Shown here: in pieces, positions 1-8,486 of the stretch
How the letters are laid out: every line of letters begins with the position of its first letter
Numbering within the stretch: the first letter of the stretch is position 1
Assembly: GCF_017876155.1 (NCBI RefSeq)
Contig: NZ_JAGINP010000012.1
Location: 160,320 to 224,319, forward strand
Reading direction: 5' to 3'
Origin: Azospirillum rugosum
GTDB taxonomy: Bacteria > Pseudomonadota > Alphaproteobacteria > Azospirillales > Azospirillaceae
DNA length: 64,000 bases
Program-made: the position numbers and the translations under genes
Notes under the pieces: model-generated
Database searches by the model: none
Seen by the model: only the letters and a program-made list of their open reading frames with translations
What the model was told of the DNA's origin: nothing

Positions 1-67
1 GGGTGCCGCGCTCGTCACGGGCGAAACGGGCGAAGGAGGAGTGGATATTTGCAATGACCTTGTTCAT
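1..67 (-). CDS. flp: Flp/Fap-type pilin, N-terminal fragment cut by window edge
   Basis: Only the first 22 codons are present (MNKVIANIHSSFARFARDERGT); the gene continues beyond base 1. A short basic, amphipathic leader followed by RFxRDERG is typical of Flp pilins of tad systems, where the hydrophobic polymerising segment follows directly after this point. AGGAG lies about 9 bases before the ATG. The tad secretin and TadD-like genes further along the same strand support the call. The prepilin cleavage site and hydrophobic helix cannot be seen, so this rests on the leader and the context. Confidence 0.6.
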   Translation of the reverse strand, partial: MNKVIANIHSSFARFARDERGT

Positions 68-141
68 GTCTTCTATCTCCTGATCGAGTATGGATTTTTC
101 GGGGATCGCCAAGGCTTCACCGCCCCGGTGAATTAGAATTT

Positions 142-152
142 ATTTCGAATTA
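142..152 (-). promoter_or_regulatory. Motif TAATTCGAAAT upstream of flp, shared with secretin gene
   Basis: On the minus strand TAATTCGAAAT lies 75 bases before the flp ATG, in an AT-rich patch. A near-identical copy, TACTTCGAAAT, lies 84 bases before the secretin start at 2266-2276. The similar spacing suggests a common promoter or activator element for the two pilus transcription units. This is an inference from two copies. Confidence 0.35.
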
Positions 153-448
153 CTGAAAGGCGCGACATCACGGAAGACTCGTTCCAGAATTCAATCGGTT
201 CACTCCTTTGCAGAGGAGTGACGCGAATGGATCCGGAAATTCGGTCCGATGATTAACCCTTAGGGACCGAAGCATTGTGTACGAACGCAGAAAGCAAGAG
301 GAAAAAGCATTGCTGCGCAACCAGTTGTTGGGATTGGTCCATCTCTGGTGCAAATCGCGGCGTGGTCGCCGGGCCTGCGCGAGGCAATCTTTGAGTGTCA
401 ATGATGCTATTGCGGACACCAATAAAAAGCGCGGCGCACAAAGTAAAA

Positions 449-486
449 GGCCGTCGGTCACAATGTGACCGACGGCCGGTACGTAA
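449..486 (-). terminator. Rho-independent terminator of the tad operon
   Basis: GGCCGTCGGTCACA (449-462) pairs with TGTGACCGACGGCC (464-477). Read on the minus strand, the hairpin is followed by TTTTACTTT. It lies about 30 bases past the stop of the last minus-strand gene (506), where a terminator for the secretin/lipoprotein unit is expected. It also separates that unit from flp. Confidence 0.8.
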
Positions 487-505
487 AGTGCCGATTTGGC
501 GGGGG

Positions 506-766
506 TTACTGCCTTTTGGAGTTGGCGGATTCGGTGCGCAGCGGCGTCACCTCGCCCTTCATGTAGCGTTCGATGGCGAGCGTGGTCCGCTGCGCCGGCA
601 CCTCGATGGGCATTCCGGCCTGCGGCGAGGGCGGGACCGGCACGATCTGCGCGGCCATGTTGGCGCGCACGGCTTCGCCCAGACCAGTCGACCCGGTGAT
701 GGGGATTTCCGACGAACAGCCGGTTACGACCAGGGCTGCCGCGGACAGGGCAAGAAGGCTTTTCAT
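506..766 (-). CDS. Small exported lipoprotein downstream of tad secretin
   Basis: This is an 86-residue protein with a lipoprotein signal, MKSLLALSAAALVVTGCSS, with the lipobox cysteine at residue 17. The rest is polar and proline-rich with no recognised domain. The ATG follows AGGTGA, which overlaps the end of the secretin gene 9 bases upstream, so the two are translationally linked. In other tad loci a CpaD-type lipoprotein follows the secretin and helps it assemble. This protein is much shorter than CpaD (about 200 residues) and may be a minimal pilotin. That role is inferred from position only. Confidence 0.65.
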   Translation of the reverse strand: MKSLLALSAAALVVTGCSSEIPITGSTGLGEAVRANMAAQIVPVPPSPQAGMPIEVPAQRTTLAIERYMKGEVTPLRTESANSKRQ

Positions 767-775
767 GGTGTCACC

Positions 776-2182
776 TCAGCGCAGGACGTAGCCGACATCG
801 CCGGCCAGGCCGGCACCGGCGGGCATGGCAGCCGTGGGGGCTGCGGTGGACGCCGCAGCGGCGGGACCGGGGCGTGCCCCCTCGACCCGGCCCTTCAGGA
901 ACAGGTCCATCTCCTGCGGCGGGGTGAAATTGTCCGTCGGCAGGCGCAGCTGCCCGGCCAGGGCCGGCCGCACGAGATAGGGCGTCACGATGATGACCAG
1001 CTCCGTCTCCTGCTGCTGGAACGAGCTGCTGCGGAGCAGGGCGCCCAGGACGGGGATGTCGCCCAGGCCCGGAACCTGGTTGACGCCGTCGGTGAAGTTG
1101 CTCTGGATCAGGCCGGCGATGGCGAAGCTTTCTCCGTGCCGCAGGTCGACGGTGGTGCGCGCCCGCCGGGTGGTCAGGCCGGGAATAACGGTGCCGGAAA
1201 GGACGACGGCGTTGGTCTTGTCGATGGCGCTGACCTCCGGCTCCACCAGCAGGTTGATCGTCCCATTGCCCAGCACAGTCGGGGTGAAGGCCAGCTTCAC
1301 GCCGAACTGCTTGAATTCGATGGTGATGAAGTTGGTGCCGTTCTGGTAGTTCGTCCCGACCGGGATCGGGAACTCGCCACCGGCCAGGAAGCTGGCCGTT
1401 TCGCCGGACATGGCGATCAGGTTCGGCTCCGCCAGCGTCTTCACGATGCCCTTCTGCTCCAGCGCGTCGAGCAGCAGATCGATGCTGACGCTGCCCCAGT
1501 TCAGCATCCCCGCCGCCGCGGCGAAGGGCGTCAGGTTGGGGACGGAGCCGGACCGGAAGGCCAGCTGGTCGTTGCCCCGGCCGACCAGGATGTTGGTGTT
1601 CAGCCCCAGCTGCTTGGCCAGGTTCCGCTTCACCTCGGCGAAGCGCACGGCCAGCATCACCTGCTGCCCGCCGGCCATGCCCAGCATGTTGGTGACCTTG
1701 CCGGGCGCGAAGTTCTCCGCCACCGCGACGGCCCGCTTCATCAACTCGCCGTTGGACACCGTGCCGCTCAGCACCACTGCGTCGTTGGCCCCGCGCACCT
1801 CCACGCGCTCGTTCGGCATCAGCTCGTGCAGCCGCTGCCGCAGGGTGGGAAGGTCGGGCGTGACCGTCACGTCCATCAGCGAGATCAGCGACCGGTTGGC
1901 GCCGTAGAGGACGATGTTCGTGGAGCCGAGGCTTTTGCCCAGGACATAGATCGACCGGTCGGACAGGGCCATCACGTCGGCGACTTGCGGGTTGCCGACC
2001 AGAACGTCCGTCACCGGGCGGTCGACGCGGATGACCCGCGACTTGTTCAAGGGAAGCTGCACTTCGCCCGAGACCTGGGCGGCGGCGGATTCCACGCGAA
2101 CCGCGGTCTGTGCCGAGAGTTCGCCGGCGAAGCCGCCGGACAGGGCAAGCGCGGACAGAAAGATCGCGGAGACAGGTTTCAC
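776..2182 (-). CDS. cpaC: Tad/Flp pilus outer-membrane secretin (CpaC/RcpA type)
   Basis: The 468-residue protein would form the outer-membrane channel through which the Flp pilus is extruded. A signal peptide ending near LSAQ is followed by a pilus/secretin N-terminal domain (LPLNKSRVIRVDRPVTDVLV), a BON-like segment (VEVRGANDAVVLSGTVSNGE) and the secretin core, with the typical late motif VPGLGDIPVLGALLRSS. The C-terminus is Ala/Pro-rich. I chose the GTG at 2182 because GGGGGAT precedes it and the signal peptide starts there; an ATG 40 codons upstream gives an implausible leader with no Shine-Dalgarno. The lipoprotein gene follows 9 bases downstream. Confidence 0.88.
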   Translation of the reverse strand: MKPVSAIFLSALALSGGFAGELSAQTAVRVESAAAQVSGEVQLPLNKSRVIRVDRPVTDVLVGNPQVADVMALSDRSIYVLGKSLGSTNIVLYGANRSLISLMDVTVTPDLPTLRQRLHELMPNERVEVRGANDAVVLSGTVSNGELMKRAVAVAENFAPGKVTNMLGMAGGQQVMLAVRFAEVKRNLAKQLGLNTNILVGRGNDQLAFRSGSVPNLTPFAAAAGMLNWGSVSIDLLLDALEQKGIVKTLAEPNLIAMSGETASFLAGGEFPIPVGTNYQNGTNFITIEFKQFGVKLAFTPTVLGNGTINLLVEPEVSAIDKTNAVVLSGTVIPGLTTRRARTTVDLRHGESFAIAGLIQSNFTDGVNQVPGLGDIPVLGALLRSSSFQQQETELVIIVTPYLVRPALAGQLRLPTDNFTPPQEMDLFLKGRVEGARPGPAAAASTAAPTAAMPAGAGLAGDVGYVLR

Positions 2183-2221
2183 GGTTATCCCCCTCAACCC
2201 AGGATTTCCGAAGAAAATGTG

Positions 2222-2238
2222 CACGCAGAGTCTGCGTG
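2222..2238. promoter_or_regulatory. Perfect 17-base palindrome upstream of secretin gene
   Basis: CACGCAGA-G-TCTGCGTG lies 40 bases upstream of the secretin start codon, inside the 214-base gap before the next upstream gene. It could be an operator or a hairpin in the leader. A second small palindrome, GTGTACAC, follows at 2248-2255. Confidence 0.4.
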
Positions 2239-2265
2239 AATTATTGGTGTACACATAAAGCTTAG

Positions 2266-2276
2266 ATTTCGAAGTA
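2266..2276 (-). promoter_or_regulatory. Motif TACTTCGAAAT upstream of secretin gene
   Basis: The minus-strand sequence TACTTCGAAAT lies 84 bases before the secretin GTG and matches the flp upstream copy at 142-152 in 10 of 11 positions. It may be a shared pilus-gene control element. Confidence 0.35.
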
Positions 2277-2396
2277 AATGTGACCGATCGGGGTGCGCTC
2301 AAACAGCTAGACGAACGTGATCAGCCATTACCCGGATCCGCCGCCGCGGCGGGGTAGGCGGGGATTGTCGAACGTCCGATGGCTATGCAGAAGGGC

Positions 2397-3026
2397 TCAA
2401 TCGCCCGTGCAGCCCGTCGCGGAGAGGCAATGGAGGCCGGGATGCCGGCGGCCGGTGCCGACGAAGCGGCCGATCGGCAGTGGGGACGCGACGACGGCGA
2501 CGCCCGGGCTGTCCGATGCCGGCGGCCCGATGTGCAGCCAGCGCGGGCCGGTCCCGATGCCCGCGGGCGGGAGCGCCGGCGCCACATCCGCGGGCACGCC
2601 CGCGCCGGACGCCGTGATGATGGTGGGCGCCGGTGTGGGCGCCGGGGCGGGCAATCCCGCGGCCCTCCGCAGAACGTCGATCGCGACGGCGACGTCGAGC
2701 GTGGCCGCGTAGCCGTCGGCGGCGATCGTCTCGTCGATCAGGTCGATGTGGCGGACCGCCTCGGCGATCAGGCGGTCGGACAGGTGCGGCGGCCGGACGT
2801 TGGGATAGCGGCGGCGCCAGGCTTCGGCTGCGGCGACTCGCCCGGCGCGGGCGAGAGTCCCGTCGCGGACGCCGGGGTGAAGCGGGCCGGGCGTTTCCAG
2901 GCGCAGGCCATGGATGTCGATGATGTCGGCGCGTCCCTCCGCCCCAGCGGGACGGCCGCACAGCAGCAGGCCGGCCGCGATGCAGCCGGCGGTCAGCCTG
3001 CCCAGCGTCGATGTGCGCCTGCCCAT
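2397..3026 (-). CDS. Exported protein of unknown function in tad cluster
   Basis: I do not recognise a family. The 209-residue product begins with a plausible signal peptide (RLTAGCIAAGLLLCGRPAGA) and has a helical middle (RLIAEAVRHIDLIDETIAADGY). A long Pro/Ala-rich linker (APAPTPAPT) follows, then a Gly-rich tail. It lies between the TadD-like gene (83 bases upstream) and the secretin (214 bases downstream) on the same strand, so it may be a periplasmic pilus accessory. The opposite strand also has a long open frame here, but its Arg/Gly-rich translation looks like a GC-driven shadow. Confidence 0.5.
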   Translation of the reverse strand: MGRRTSTLGRLTAGCIAAGLLLCGRPAGAEGRADIIDIHGLRLETPGPLHPGVRDGTLARAGRVAAAEAWRRRYPNVRPPHLSDRLIAEAVRHIDLIDETIAADGYAATLDVAVAIDVLRRAAGLPAPAPTPAPTIITASGAGVPADVAPALPPAGIGTGPRWLHIGPPASDSPGVAVVASPLPIGRFVGTGRRHPGLHCLSATGCTGD

Positions 3027-3108
3027 CCGCGCCCTGTTCCGGAAACGGTGCCCCCGTTCCCGTACAACGCGCGGATGGGCGCAGCGGCGCGGAGCCCGCC
3101 GGGTGTAA

Positions 3109-4029
3109 TCAGCGAGCGTCCGGGCCGTTCTTGCGGAGGTAGGTCAGCCAGCGCAGGTTTTCGTTGGCCGTGCCGAAATGGCGGGAACTGTCCTGCACCG
3201 CCCGGATCAGGTAGCCCTCCGCCGTGCCGTAGTCGCCGCGCGCCAGGGCGGCGAAGCCCACGTTGTTCAGCGCGGTCGGCGCGCGCTCCGCCGGGACCGC
3301 CGCCAGCGCGCGGTCGTACTGGCCCATCAGGGCGTTCGCGAAGGCCAGGTTGTCCTGGGCGGCGGGCATGCCTGGCTCGTGGCGCAGCGCCAGATCGAAC
3401 TGCGTCGCCGCCTCCGCGTACCGCCCGCGCAGAAGCAGCGAATAGCCGAGATTGTTGTAGACCGCGGCGGCGGACGGATTGATCGCCAGCGCGCGCCGGT
3501 AGGCGGCGTCGGCGCGGTCCCACGCCTGCTGGAGGTCGTGGACGCGGCCCAGCGCGTTCCAGCTTCGCCAGAGCGAAGGGTCGGCCGCCACCGCGGCGGC
3601 GAGCGGCCCTTCCGCCGCGTCCGCCTTGCCTTGCTGGGCAAGCGCGATGCCGCGGCCTTGCAGAAGGGTCGCCTCGTCCGGCGTTTCCGCCAGCAGGCCG
3701 TCGAAGCCTTTCAGCGCGAGTTCCGCGTTGCCGCTCGCCAGATAGGCCTCCGCCATGCCGACGCGCGCGCGCCGGTTCTCCGGCTCCGTCTGAGTCACCG
3801 TCGAAAAGCCGGTCAGCGCGTTCTGGAAGCGGCCGTCGCGCAGGTCGCTTTCGGCTTGGGCGAGCAGGCCCTGGACGCGTTCCGGCGGGGTGTGCCGCAG
3901 CATGACGGCGCCCGACGAATCCGACCCCGTCAGCCCCGCGCATCCCACCAGCAGCAGCGCGCCCGCGGTGGCCGCCGTCATGCCGATCGTCCGAACCAGA
4001 CCTCGCCCCGCCGTAGCCCACGCTGTCAT
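3109..4029 (-). CDS. tadD: TPR-repeat lipoprotein, TadD-like
   Basis: This 306-residue lipoprotein (GALLLVGC lipobox) is followed by at least five tetratricopeptide repeats, for example RVGMAEAYLASGNAELALKGFDG, with later repeats containing YNNLGYSLLLRGRYAEAA. In tad systems TadD is a TPR lipoprotein that helps the secretin reach or assemble in the outer membrane. The ATG at 4029 has GGGAGC at good spacing and starts just before the signal peptide. An in-frame ATG 25 codons earlier is less likely. It appears to be the first gene of a minus-strand tad block. Confidence 0.8.
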   Translation of the reverse strand: MTAWATAGRGLVRTIGMTAATAGALLLVGCAGLTGSDSSGAVMLRHTPPERVQGLLAQAESDLRDGRFQNALTGFSTVTQTEPENRRARVGMAEAYLASGNAELALKGFDGLLAETPDEATLLQGRGIALAQQGKADAAEGPLAAAVAADPSLWRSWNALGRVHDLQQAWDRADAAYRRALAINPSAAAVYNNLGYSLLLRGRYAEAATQFDLALRHEPGMPAAQDNLAFANALMGQYDRALAAVPAERAPTALNNVGFAALARGDYGTAEGYLIRAVQDSSRHFGTANENLRWLTYLRKNGPDAR

Positions 4030-4275
4030 AGAGATGCTCCCGCTGGCTGAATACGCGCCTGAAGTTCCACCAAAACGATGACCAGGCACGCGCAAAGGGG
4101 TCAATTCGGCAAAACAGGATCAGTTCGCCTCACCGAAAAGGGTAGCGCCAGACAACGATCTACTCCCAATGTGCAGCGGTCGGCGTCCCATCCTAGAACA
4201 ATTGAATCCGCGACAAATGCGACCGACCGTTCCTAAAGTGCCACCGGGTTCGCGACGAACACCGGCAGGGAGGCC

Positions 4276-5073
4276 ATGGAGCGCATGCGGCGGGGATCGT
4301 GGATCGGCATTGCATGGCTGGCGCTTCTCGCCGCGCCCGGCACGGCCAGCGCCGACCCGTTCCAAGGCGTCGATTGCGCAGCCCGCCGCCAGGACGAACT
4401 GACCTGCCTTGCCTGCAACATCTACCACGAGTCCCGCGACCAGCCGGAGCAGGGGCAACTCGCCGTCGCCATGGTGACGCTCAACCGGCTGCGGACGGCG
4501 GACTTTCCGAAATCCATCTGCGAGGTCGTGTGGGAGAAGGGGCGCGACTACCGGACCGGCCGGACGGTCGCGCAGTTTTCCTGGACGCTCGACGACCGGT
4601 CCGACCGCGTGACGGAGCCGGCCGCCTGGGACAAGGCGAAAAGCCTCGCCGCCCGCGCGATGGCGACCCTCGCTCCCGCCCCTGTGGCATCGATGCCCGA
4701 CCCCAGCCTGGGCGCGCTCTATTTCCACGCGGACAGCGTAACCCCGGACTGGAGCGGCGACGCCGGCCTGCGCCTCGTCACGCGGATCGGCAACCACCTG
4801 TTCTACGCCCGGACGAAGGACGCGCCGGGCCTGACGCTCGTGTCCGGCCGCTCCGGGAAAGTGGCGGTGGGAGAGCCGCTCCGCATGGCCGGTCCGGTGG
4901 ATCGCGACGGCGTTCACGACGCCGACCTGGCGGGGCATCCGGCCCTCGGTGCGGTCCGCCGCGGTGCGAAGCTGATCAGCCTGTCGCGCGACGGCGGCGG
5001 CGCGATGGCCGAGGCCAAGGTCTACCAGGGCTCCCGCAGTTGGGTGGTCCGCGTGCGGCGCGAGGGGCTGTAG
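4276..5073 (+). CDS. Cell-wall hydrolase, SleB/Hydrolase_2 family, exported
   Basis: A signal peptide (IAWLALLAAPGTASA) is followed by a SleB-type domain at about residues 40-180, with the characteristic NIYHESRDQPEQGQLAVAMV and YFHADSVTPDW segments. Such proteins cleave peptidoglycan; in Bacillus SleB acts on spore cortex, but alphaproteobacterial members act in general wall turnover. About 70 C-terminal residues have no assigned domain. Either the ATG at 4276 or the one at 4285 could be used, since AGGGAGG lies only 2-3 bases before the first. The gene is divergent from the TadD-like gene, and a local role in letting the pilus cross the wall is speculative. Confidence 0.8.
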   Translation: MERMRRGSWIGIAWLALLAAPGTASADPFQGVDCAARRQDELTCLACNIYHESRDQPEQGQLAVAMVTLNRLRTADFPKSICEVVWEKGRDYRTGRTVAQFSWTLDDRSDRVTEPAAWDKAKSLAARAMATLAPAPVASMPDPSLGALYFHADSVTPDWSGDAGLRLVTRIGNHLFYARTKDAPGLTLVSGRSGKVAVGEPLRMAGPVDRDGVHDADLAGHPALGAVRRGAKLISLSRDGGGAMAEAKVYQGSRSWVVRVRREGL

Positions 5074-5334
5074 CACCACCCCCGACCCCAACCCGTTGAT
5101 CGGCGGGGAGCCGCTCAAACGGGAACTCCAATCCATTCCGGCGTGTGGGACGCGATGCCGAGCGCCGCCGCCGCGATTGTTGCAAGCGGTTTGCGACGCG
5201 TGAAATGAGAACGCTTCGTAAAAAGCGCCACCAATGGATCTGTCGACGAACCCCCAAGGGAAAACAAGGCATTCCGTTTCGCGCGTCGCCGTGGCAAGCT
5301 CATGATATAAGAATAACAAAGCGGGGAGGCGTTC

Positions 5335-8160
5335 GTGAATTCATCCGATATGGCCAGCCGCCCCGGATGGTCACTAAAGCACTTCCTGGCGTTGTTCCTG
5401 GTCGTCGTTTTTCCGCTTCTGGTCTTCGGGATTCTGGGAATCGTCCAACTCCGCGACGCGCGCGAGGCGGAGGTGCGGCAGGAAGCGAGCCGCCTGCTGG
5501 ACTTGGTCGAGGCCGAGCAAGAGCGGATCATCGAGGATGTCCGCCATCTCCTCGTCGCGCTGGTGGAAACGGGCGCCGGGCGCATGCCGGCACCGGTGTG
5601 CCAGGACACCATGGCGCGCATCCGGGCGAGGTACCCGAGCTACCTGACCATCCACCTGTCCGACGAGGCCGGCGTGGTCTGGTGCTCGACGGAGCCGTCG
5701 GCGCTGGGCAAATCGGTGGTCGACCGCCCCTACCGCATCGAGGCCCTGGAAACCGGGGAGGTCGCGACGGGCGCCTTCATGCAGGCCCGGACCACCGGCC
5801 GTCCGGCCATTCCCTTCGCGCTCGCCTACACGGGGCCGGACGGGGCGCGGGTCGGGGTCGTGACCGTCCTGCTCGACGTCGGATGGTTGGAACAGTATTT
5901 CGCGCAGAAACCGCTTCCGCAGAACGCCGCCGTGCTGTTCGCCGACCGGAACGGCACCATCATCACGCGCGTTCCGGAACTCCCGAGCCTTGCCGGGCAA
6001 CCGCTTCCGGAGCGTTTCAAACCCATGCTGGGCGGAACCTCCAAAGGCATGGAGGAAGCCGAGGGGCTGGACGGCGTCCAGCGGATCACCGCCTATTCGC
6101 CAATTCAGGCCGGCGTCCGGGACCTCTACATCCACATCAGTCTCGACAAGGCCGTGGCGATGCGCTCGGTGAACGCGGCGACGCTGCGGACGAGCGCGAT
6201 CTTCCTGGTCCTTCTTCTGGCGGCGGGGCTTGCCGCACTGTGGGGGACCCGCCGGTTCCTGCGCGTGCGCATGCAGGCGGAACAGAGCGCGCTCAAGGCC
6301 GCAAGGGTGCTGGCGAGCACGGTGGACGGCGTCCTCGAACTCGACCGGGACTGGCGGATCACCTATCTGAACGACCGGGCCAAGTCGCTGCTGGCGCAGG
6401 ATTTCAGCCTCATCGGCAAACGGATGTGGGACGTTTTTCCCGAGTTGAAGAACGATTCCGTGTACGCGAAGGCGATGGAGGCGATGACGCGGCAGGTGCC
6501 GACCGATTCCGAGTTCTGGGGCGTGCGGACACAGCGCTGGTACTGGATGCGCGCCTTTCCCACGGACGACGGCCTGGCGGTCTATCTGCTCGACATCAGC
6601 CGGCGCCGCAAGGCCGAGGAGGACCTGCGCCGGAGCAAGGACCATCTGAGCCTCGCCCTGGAATCCGCCAAGGCCGGGACGTTCGACTGGGACATGACGG
6701 CGGGCCGGGGAACATGGTCGGAGGAAAGCTGCCGCATTCTGGGGCTTGATCCGCGAGAGAGCGAGGCGACCACGGAAACCTGGATGCGCATCGTCCACCC
6801 CGACGATCTCGTGCCGCACGGCTTTGCCGAATGGGACCGGCTGGTCGCGGAACGGAAACGGGACGCCCGCCTGGAATACCGGATCGTCCTGCCGGACGGC
6901 GGCATCCGCTGGGTGACGTCCATCGGGCGCATCCGCTACGACGAGTCCGGCATGCCCGTGCAGTTCAGCGGCCTCATCCTCGACATCACCGACCGAAAGT
7001 CCCTGGAGGAGGCGCTGCGCGACGCCAAGGCGAAGGCCGACGCGGCCAACCTGTCCAAGTCGAAGTTCCTGGCCGCCGCCAGCCACGACCTGCGCCAGCC
7101 GCTCCAGTCCGCGCTGTTGTTCGCGGGCGTGCTGCACCGCCACGTCAATGACGACAAGGGCCGTATCCCCCTGGCCTCGCTGGAACGCGCGCTCGACACG
7201 CTGAAGAACCTGCTCGACAGCCTGTTGGACGTGTCCCGGCTGGACGCCGGCGTGATCGTTCCGCAACTCGCCGACTTTGCGCTCGGCCCGCTGCTGGACG
7301 AGATCAACGCCTCCTACGCGCCGATCGCCGCCAGCAAGGGGCTGGCCTTCCAGGTCGATCAGCCGACAAACGGCCTCGCGGTGCACAGCGACCGGCTGCT
7401 GCTGGGGCGCATGCTGCGCAATCTGGTGGAGAACGCCATCCGCTACACCGAGCGGGGGCACGTGCGGGTCACCTGCAAACCCGTCCGGGACGGGATCGCC
7501 ATCCGGGTGCGCGACAGCGGCATCGGCATCGCGACGGAACAGCTGGGCAAGGTGTTCGAGGAGTTCCACCAGGTCGGCAACCCGGAACGCGATCGCAGCC
7601 AGGGGCTGGGGCTGGGGCTCGCCATCGTCCAGCGGCTGTCGCGGCTGCTGAACCACCCGGTGTCCGTCACCTCGGAACCGGGCCGCGGATCGCTCTTCTC
7701 GGTCGAGGTTCCGGGCGCGGTCGGGGAATTCGTGCTCCCGCCGCCAGCGGTGCCGGAACCGATGCAGCCGGCCGAGGGCAGCGGGCGCCTGGCCGTGCTG
7801 ATCGACGACGACGTGATCGTGCTGATGGGGCTGCGGACGACCTTCCGGGAATGGGGCTACGACGTCATCGTCGCCGGTTCCGCCGACCAGGCGCTGGAAC
7901 GCCTGCGCGGCACGGAGCGGCCACCCGACCTCATCGTCGCCGACTACCGCCTGCGCGACCGGCAGGTCGGGACCGACGCCATCGCGCGCATCCGCGAGCT
8001 GGTCGGCCACCCCGTGCCGGGCATCATCCTGACCGGCGAGATCGGCGTGGAGTGCGAACGCGACGCCGCCCGTCTGGGCGTCACCATCGTGCACAAGCCG
8101 ATCACGCCGCGCCTCCTGCACCGCGCGGTGCAAGCCCTCCTGGAGGCGGAGGCGCATTGA
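5335..8160 (+). CDS. Membrane-bound hybrid histidine kinase (sensor-PAS-PAS-HK-REC)
   Basis: The 941-residue protein has a first membrane helix at about residues 16-38, an extracytoplasmic sensor region to about 275 and a second helix at about 283-305. Two PAS domains follow at about 315-430 and 440-555. The HisKA phosphoacceptor is H584 in ASHDLRQPLQ. The ATPase domain has N-box NLVENAIRYT and G-boxes DSGIGI and GLGLGL. A C-terminal receiver has D870 in VADYRL. The DLRQPLQ H-box and the fused receiver resemble NahK/ErcS-type orphan hybrid kinases. The GTG start has GGGGAGG at 7-base spacing. No DNA-binding partner is encoded next to it, so the output must be elsewhere; the sensed ligand is unknown. 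Confidence 0.9.
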   Translation: MNSSDMASRPGWSLKHFLALFLVVVFPLLVFGILGIVQLRDAREAEVRQEASRLLDLVEAEQERIIEDVRHLLVALVETGAGRMPAPVCQDTMARIRARYPSYLTIHLSDEAGVVWCSTEPSALGKSVVDRPYRIEALETGEVATGAFMQARTTGRPAIPFALAYTGPDGARVGVVTVLLDVGWLEQYFAQKPLPQNAAVLFADRNGTIITRVPELPSLAGQPLPERFKPMLGGTSKGMEEAEGLDGVQRITAYSPIQAGVRDLYIHISLDKAVAMRSVNAATLRTSAIFLVLLLAAGLAALWGTRRFLRVRMQAEQSALKAARVLASTVDGVLELDRDWRITYLNDRAKSLLAQDFSLIGKRMWDVFPELKNDSVYAKAMEAMTRQVPTDSEFWGVRTQRWYWMRAFPTDDGLAVYLLDISRRRKAEEDLRRSKDHLSLALESAKAGTFDWDMTAGRGTWSEESCRILGLDPRESEATTETWMRIVHPDDLVPHGFAEWDRLVAERKRDARLEYRIVLPDGGIRWVTSIGRIRYDESGMPVQFSGLILDITDRKSLEEALRDAKAKADAANLSKSKFLAAASHDLRQPLQSALLFAGVLHRHVNDDKGRIPLASLERALDTLKNLLDSLLDVSRLDAGVIVPQLADFALGPLLDEINASYAPIAASKGLAFQVDQPTNGLAVHSDRLLLGRMLRNLVENAIRYTERGHVRVTCKPVRDGIAIRVRDSGIGIATEQLGKVFEEFHQVGNPERDRSQGLGLGLAIVQRLSRLLNHPVSVTSEPGRGSLFSVEVPGAVGEFVLPPPAVPEPMQPAEGSGRLAVLIDDDVIVLMGLRTTFREWGYDVIVAGSADQALERLRGTERPPDLIVADYRLRDRQVGTDAIARIRELVGHPVPGIILTGEIGVECERDAARLGVTIVHKPITPRLLHRAVQALLEAEAH

Positions 8161-8192
8161 GGCGGTGCGCCCTTCCCTGGGGGAGCGCTAGA

Positions 8193-8443
8193 ATGTGCCC
8201 GCATTTCGCCTGTGCGGTAAGCGCCTGACATAATGAAGAAAAGCCCCTCTCCCTTGAGGGGAGAGGGGTTGGGGGTGAGGGTGGCGCCGGCCTCCGGCCG
8301 GCCGGAAACAGATGCACTCTAGTGAAATTGAGTTTTCTCCGGGCTGCCGCCCGTAACGACCCCTCACCCCAAAACCCCTCTCCCCCAAGGGGAGAGGGGT
8401 TTTTCCTGCGTTCTCGGAAACTTACCGCATAGTCATATGTGTG
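8193..8443. repeat. Inverted pair of GC-rich intergenic repeat units (BIME-like)
   Basis: The unit GCGGTAAG..CTGA..GAAAAGCCCCTCTCCC..GGGAGAGGGGTT..GGTGAGG reads forward from about 8193. It reads in reverse from about 8443, so the two units face each other across about 60 bases. Each unit contains its own hairpin. The same unit, including the ACAT..GCGGTAAG leader, recurs at 63916-64000. The position between the kinase stop and a convergent gene suggests a mobile intergenic repeat that may also serve as a bidirectional terminator. Confidence 0.8.
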
Positions 8444-8486
8444 AACGCCGTAGGGGAGAGCAGGGCCTTCGTCCTTTAGGGTCTCG

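Noticed and set aside
395..2239. Long plus-strand frame over the secretin gene
   Set aside because: No start signal or domain; it runs through the terminator hairpin and the antisense of a clear secretin.
2379..3482. Plus-strand 367-codon frame over the unknown exported protein
   Set aside because: Arg/Pro/Gly-rich, spans the boundary of two minus-strand genes, no ribosome site. The minus-strand protein with a signal peptide is the better call, though not certain.
4120..5319. 399-codon minus-strand frame over the SleB gene
   Set aside because: Antisense of an intact SleB protein; no recognisable motif.
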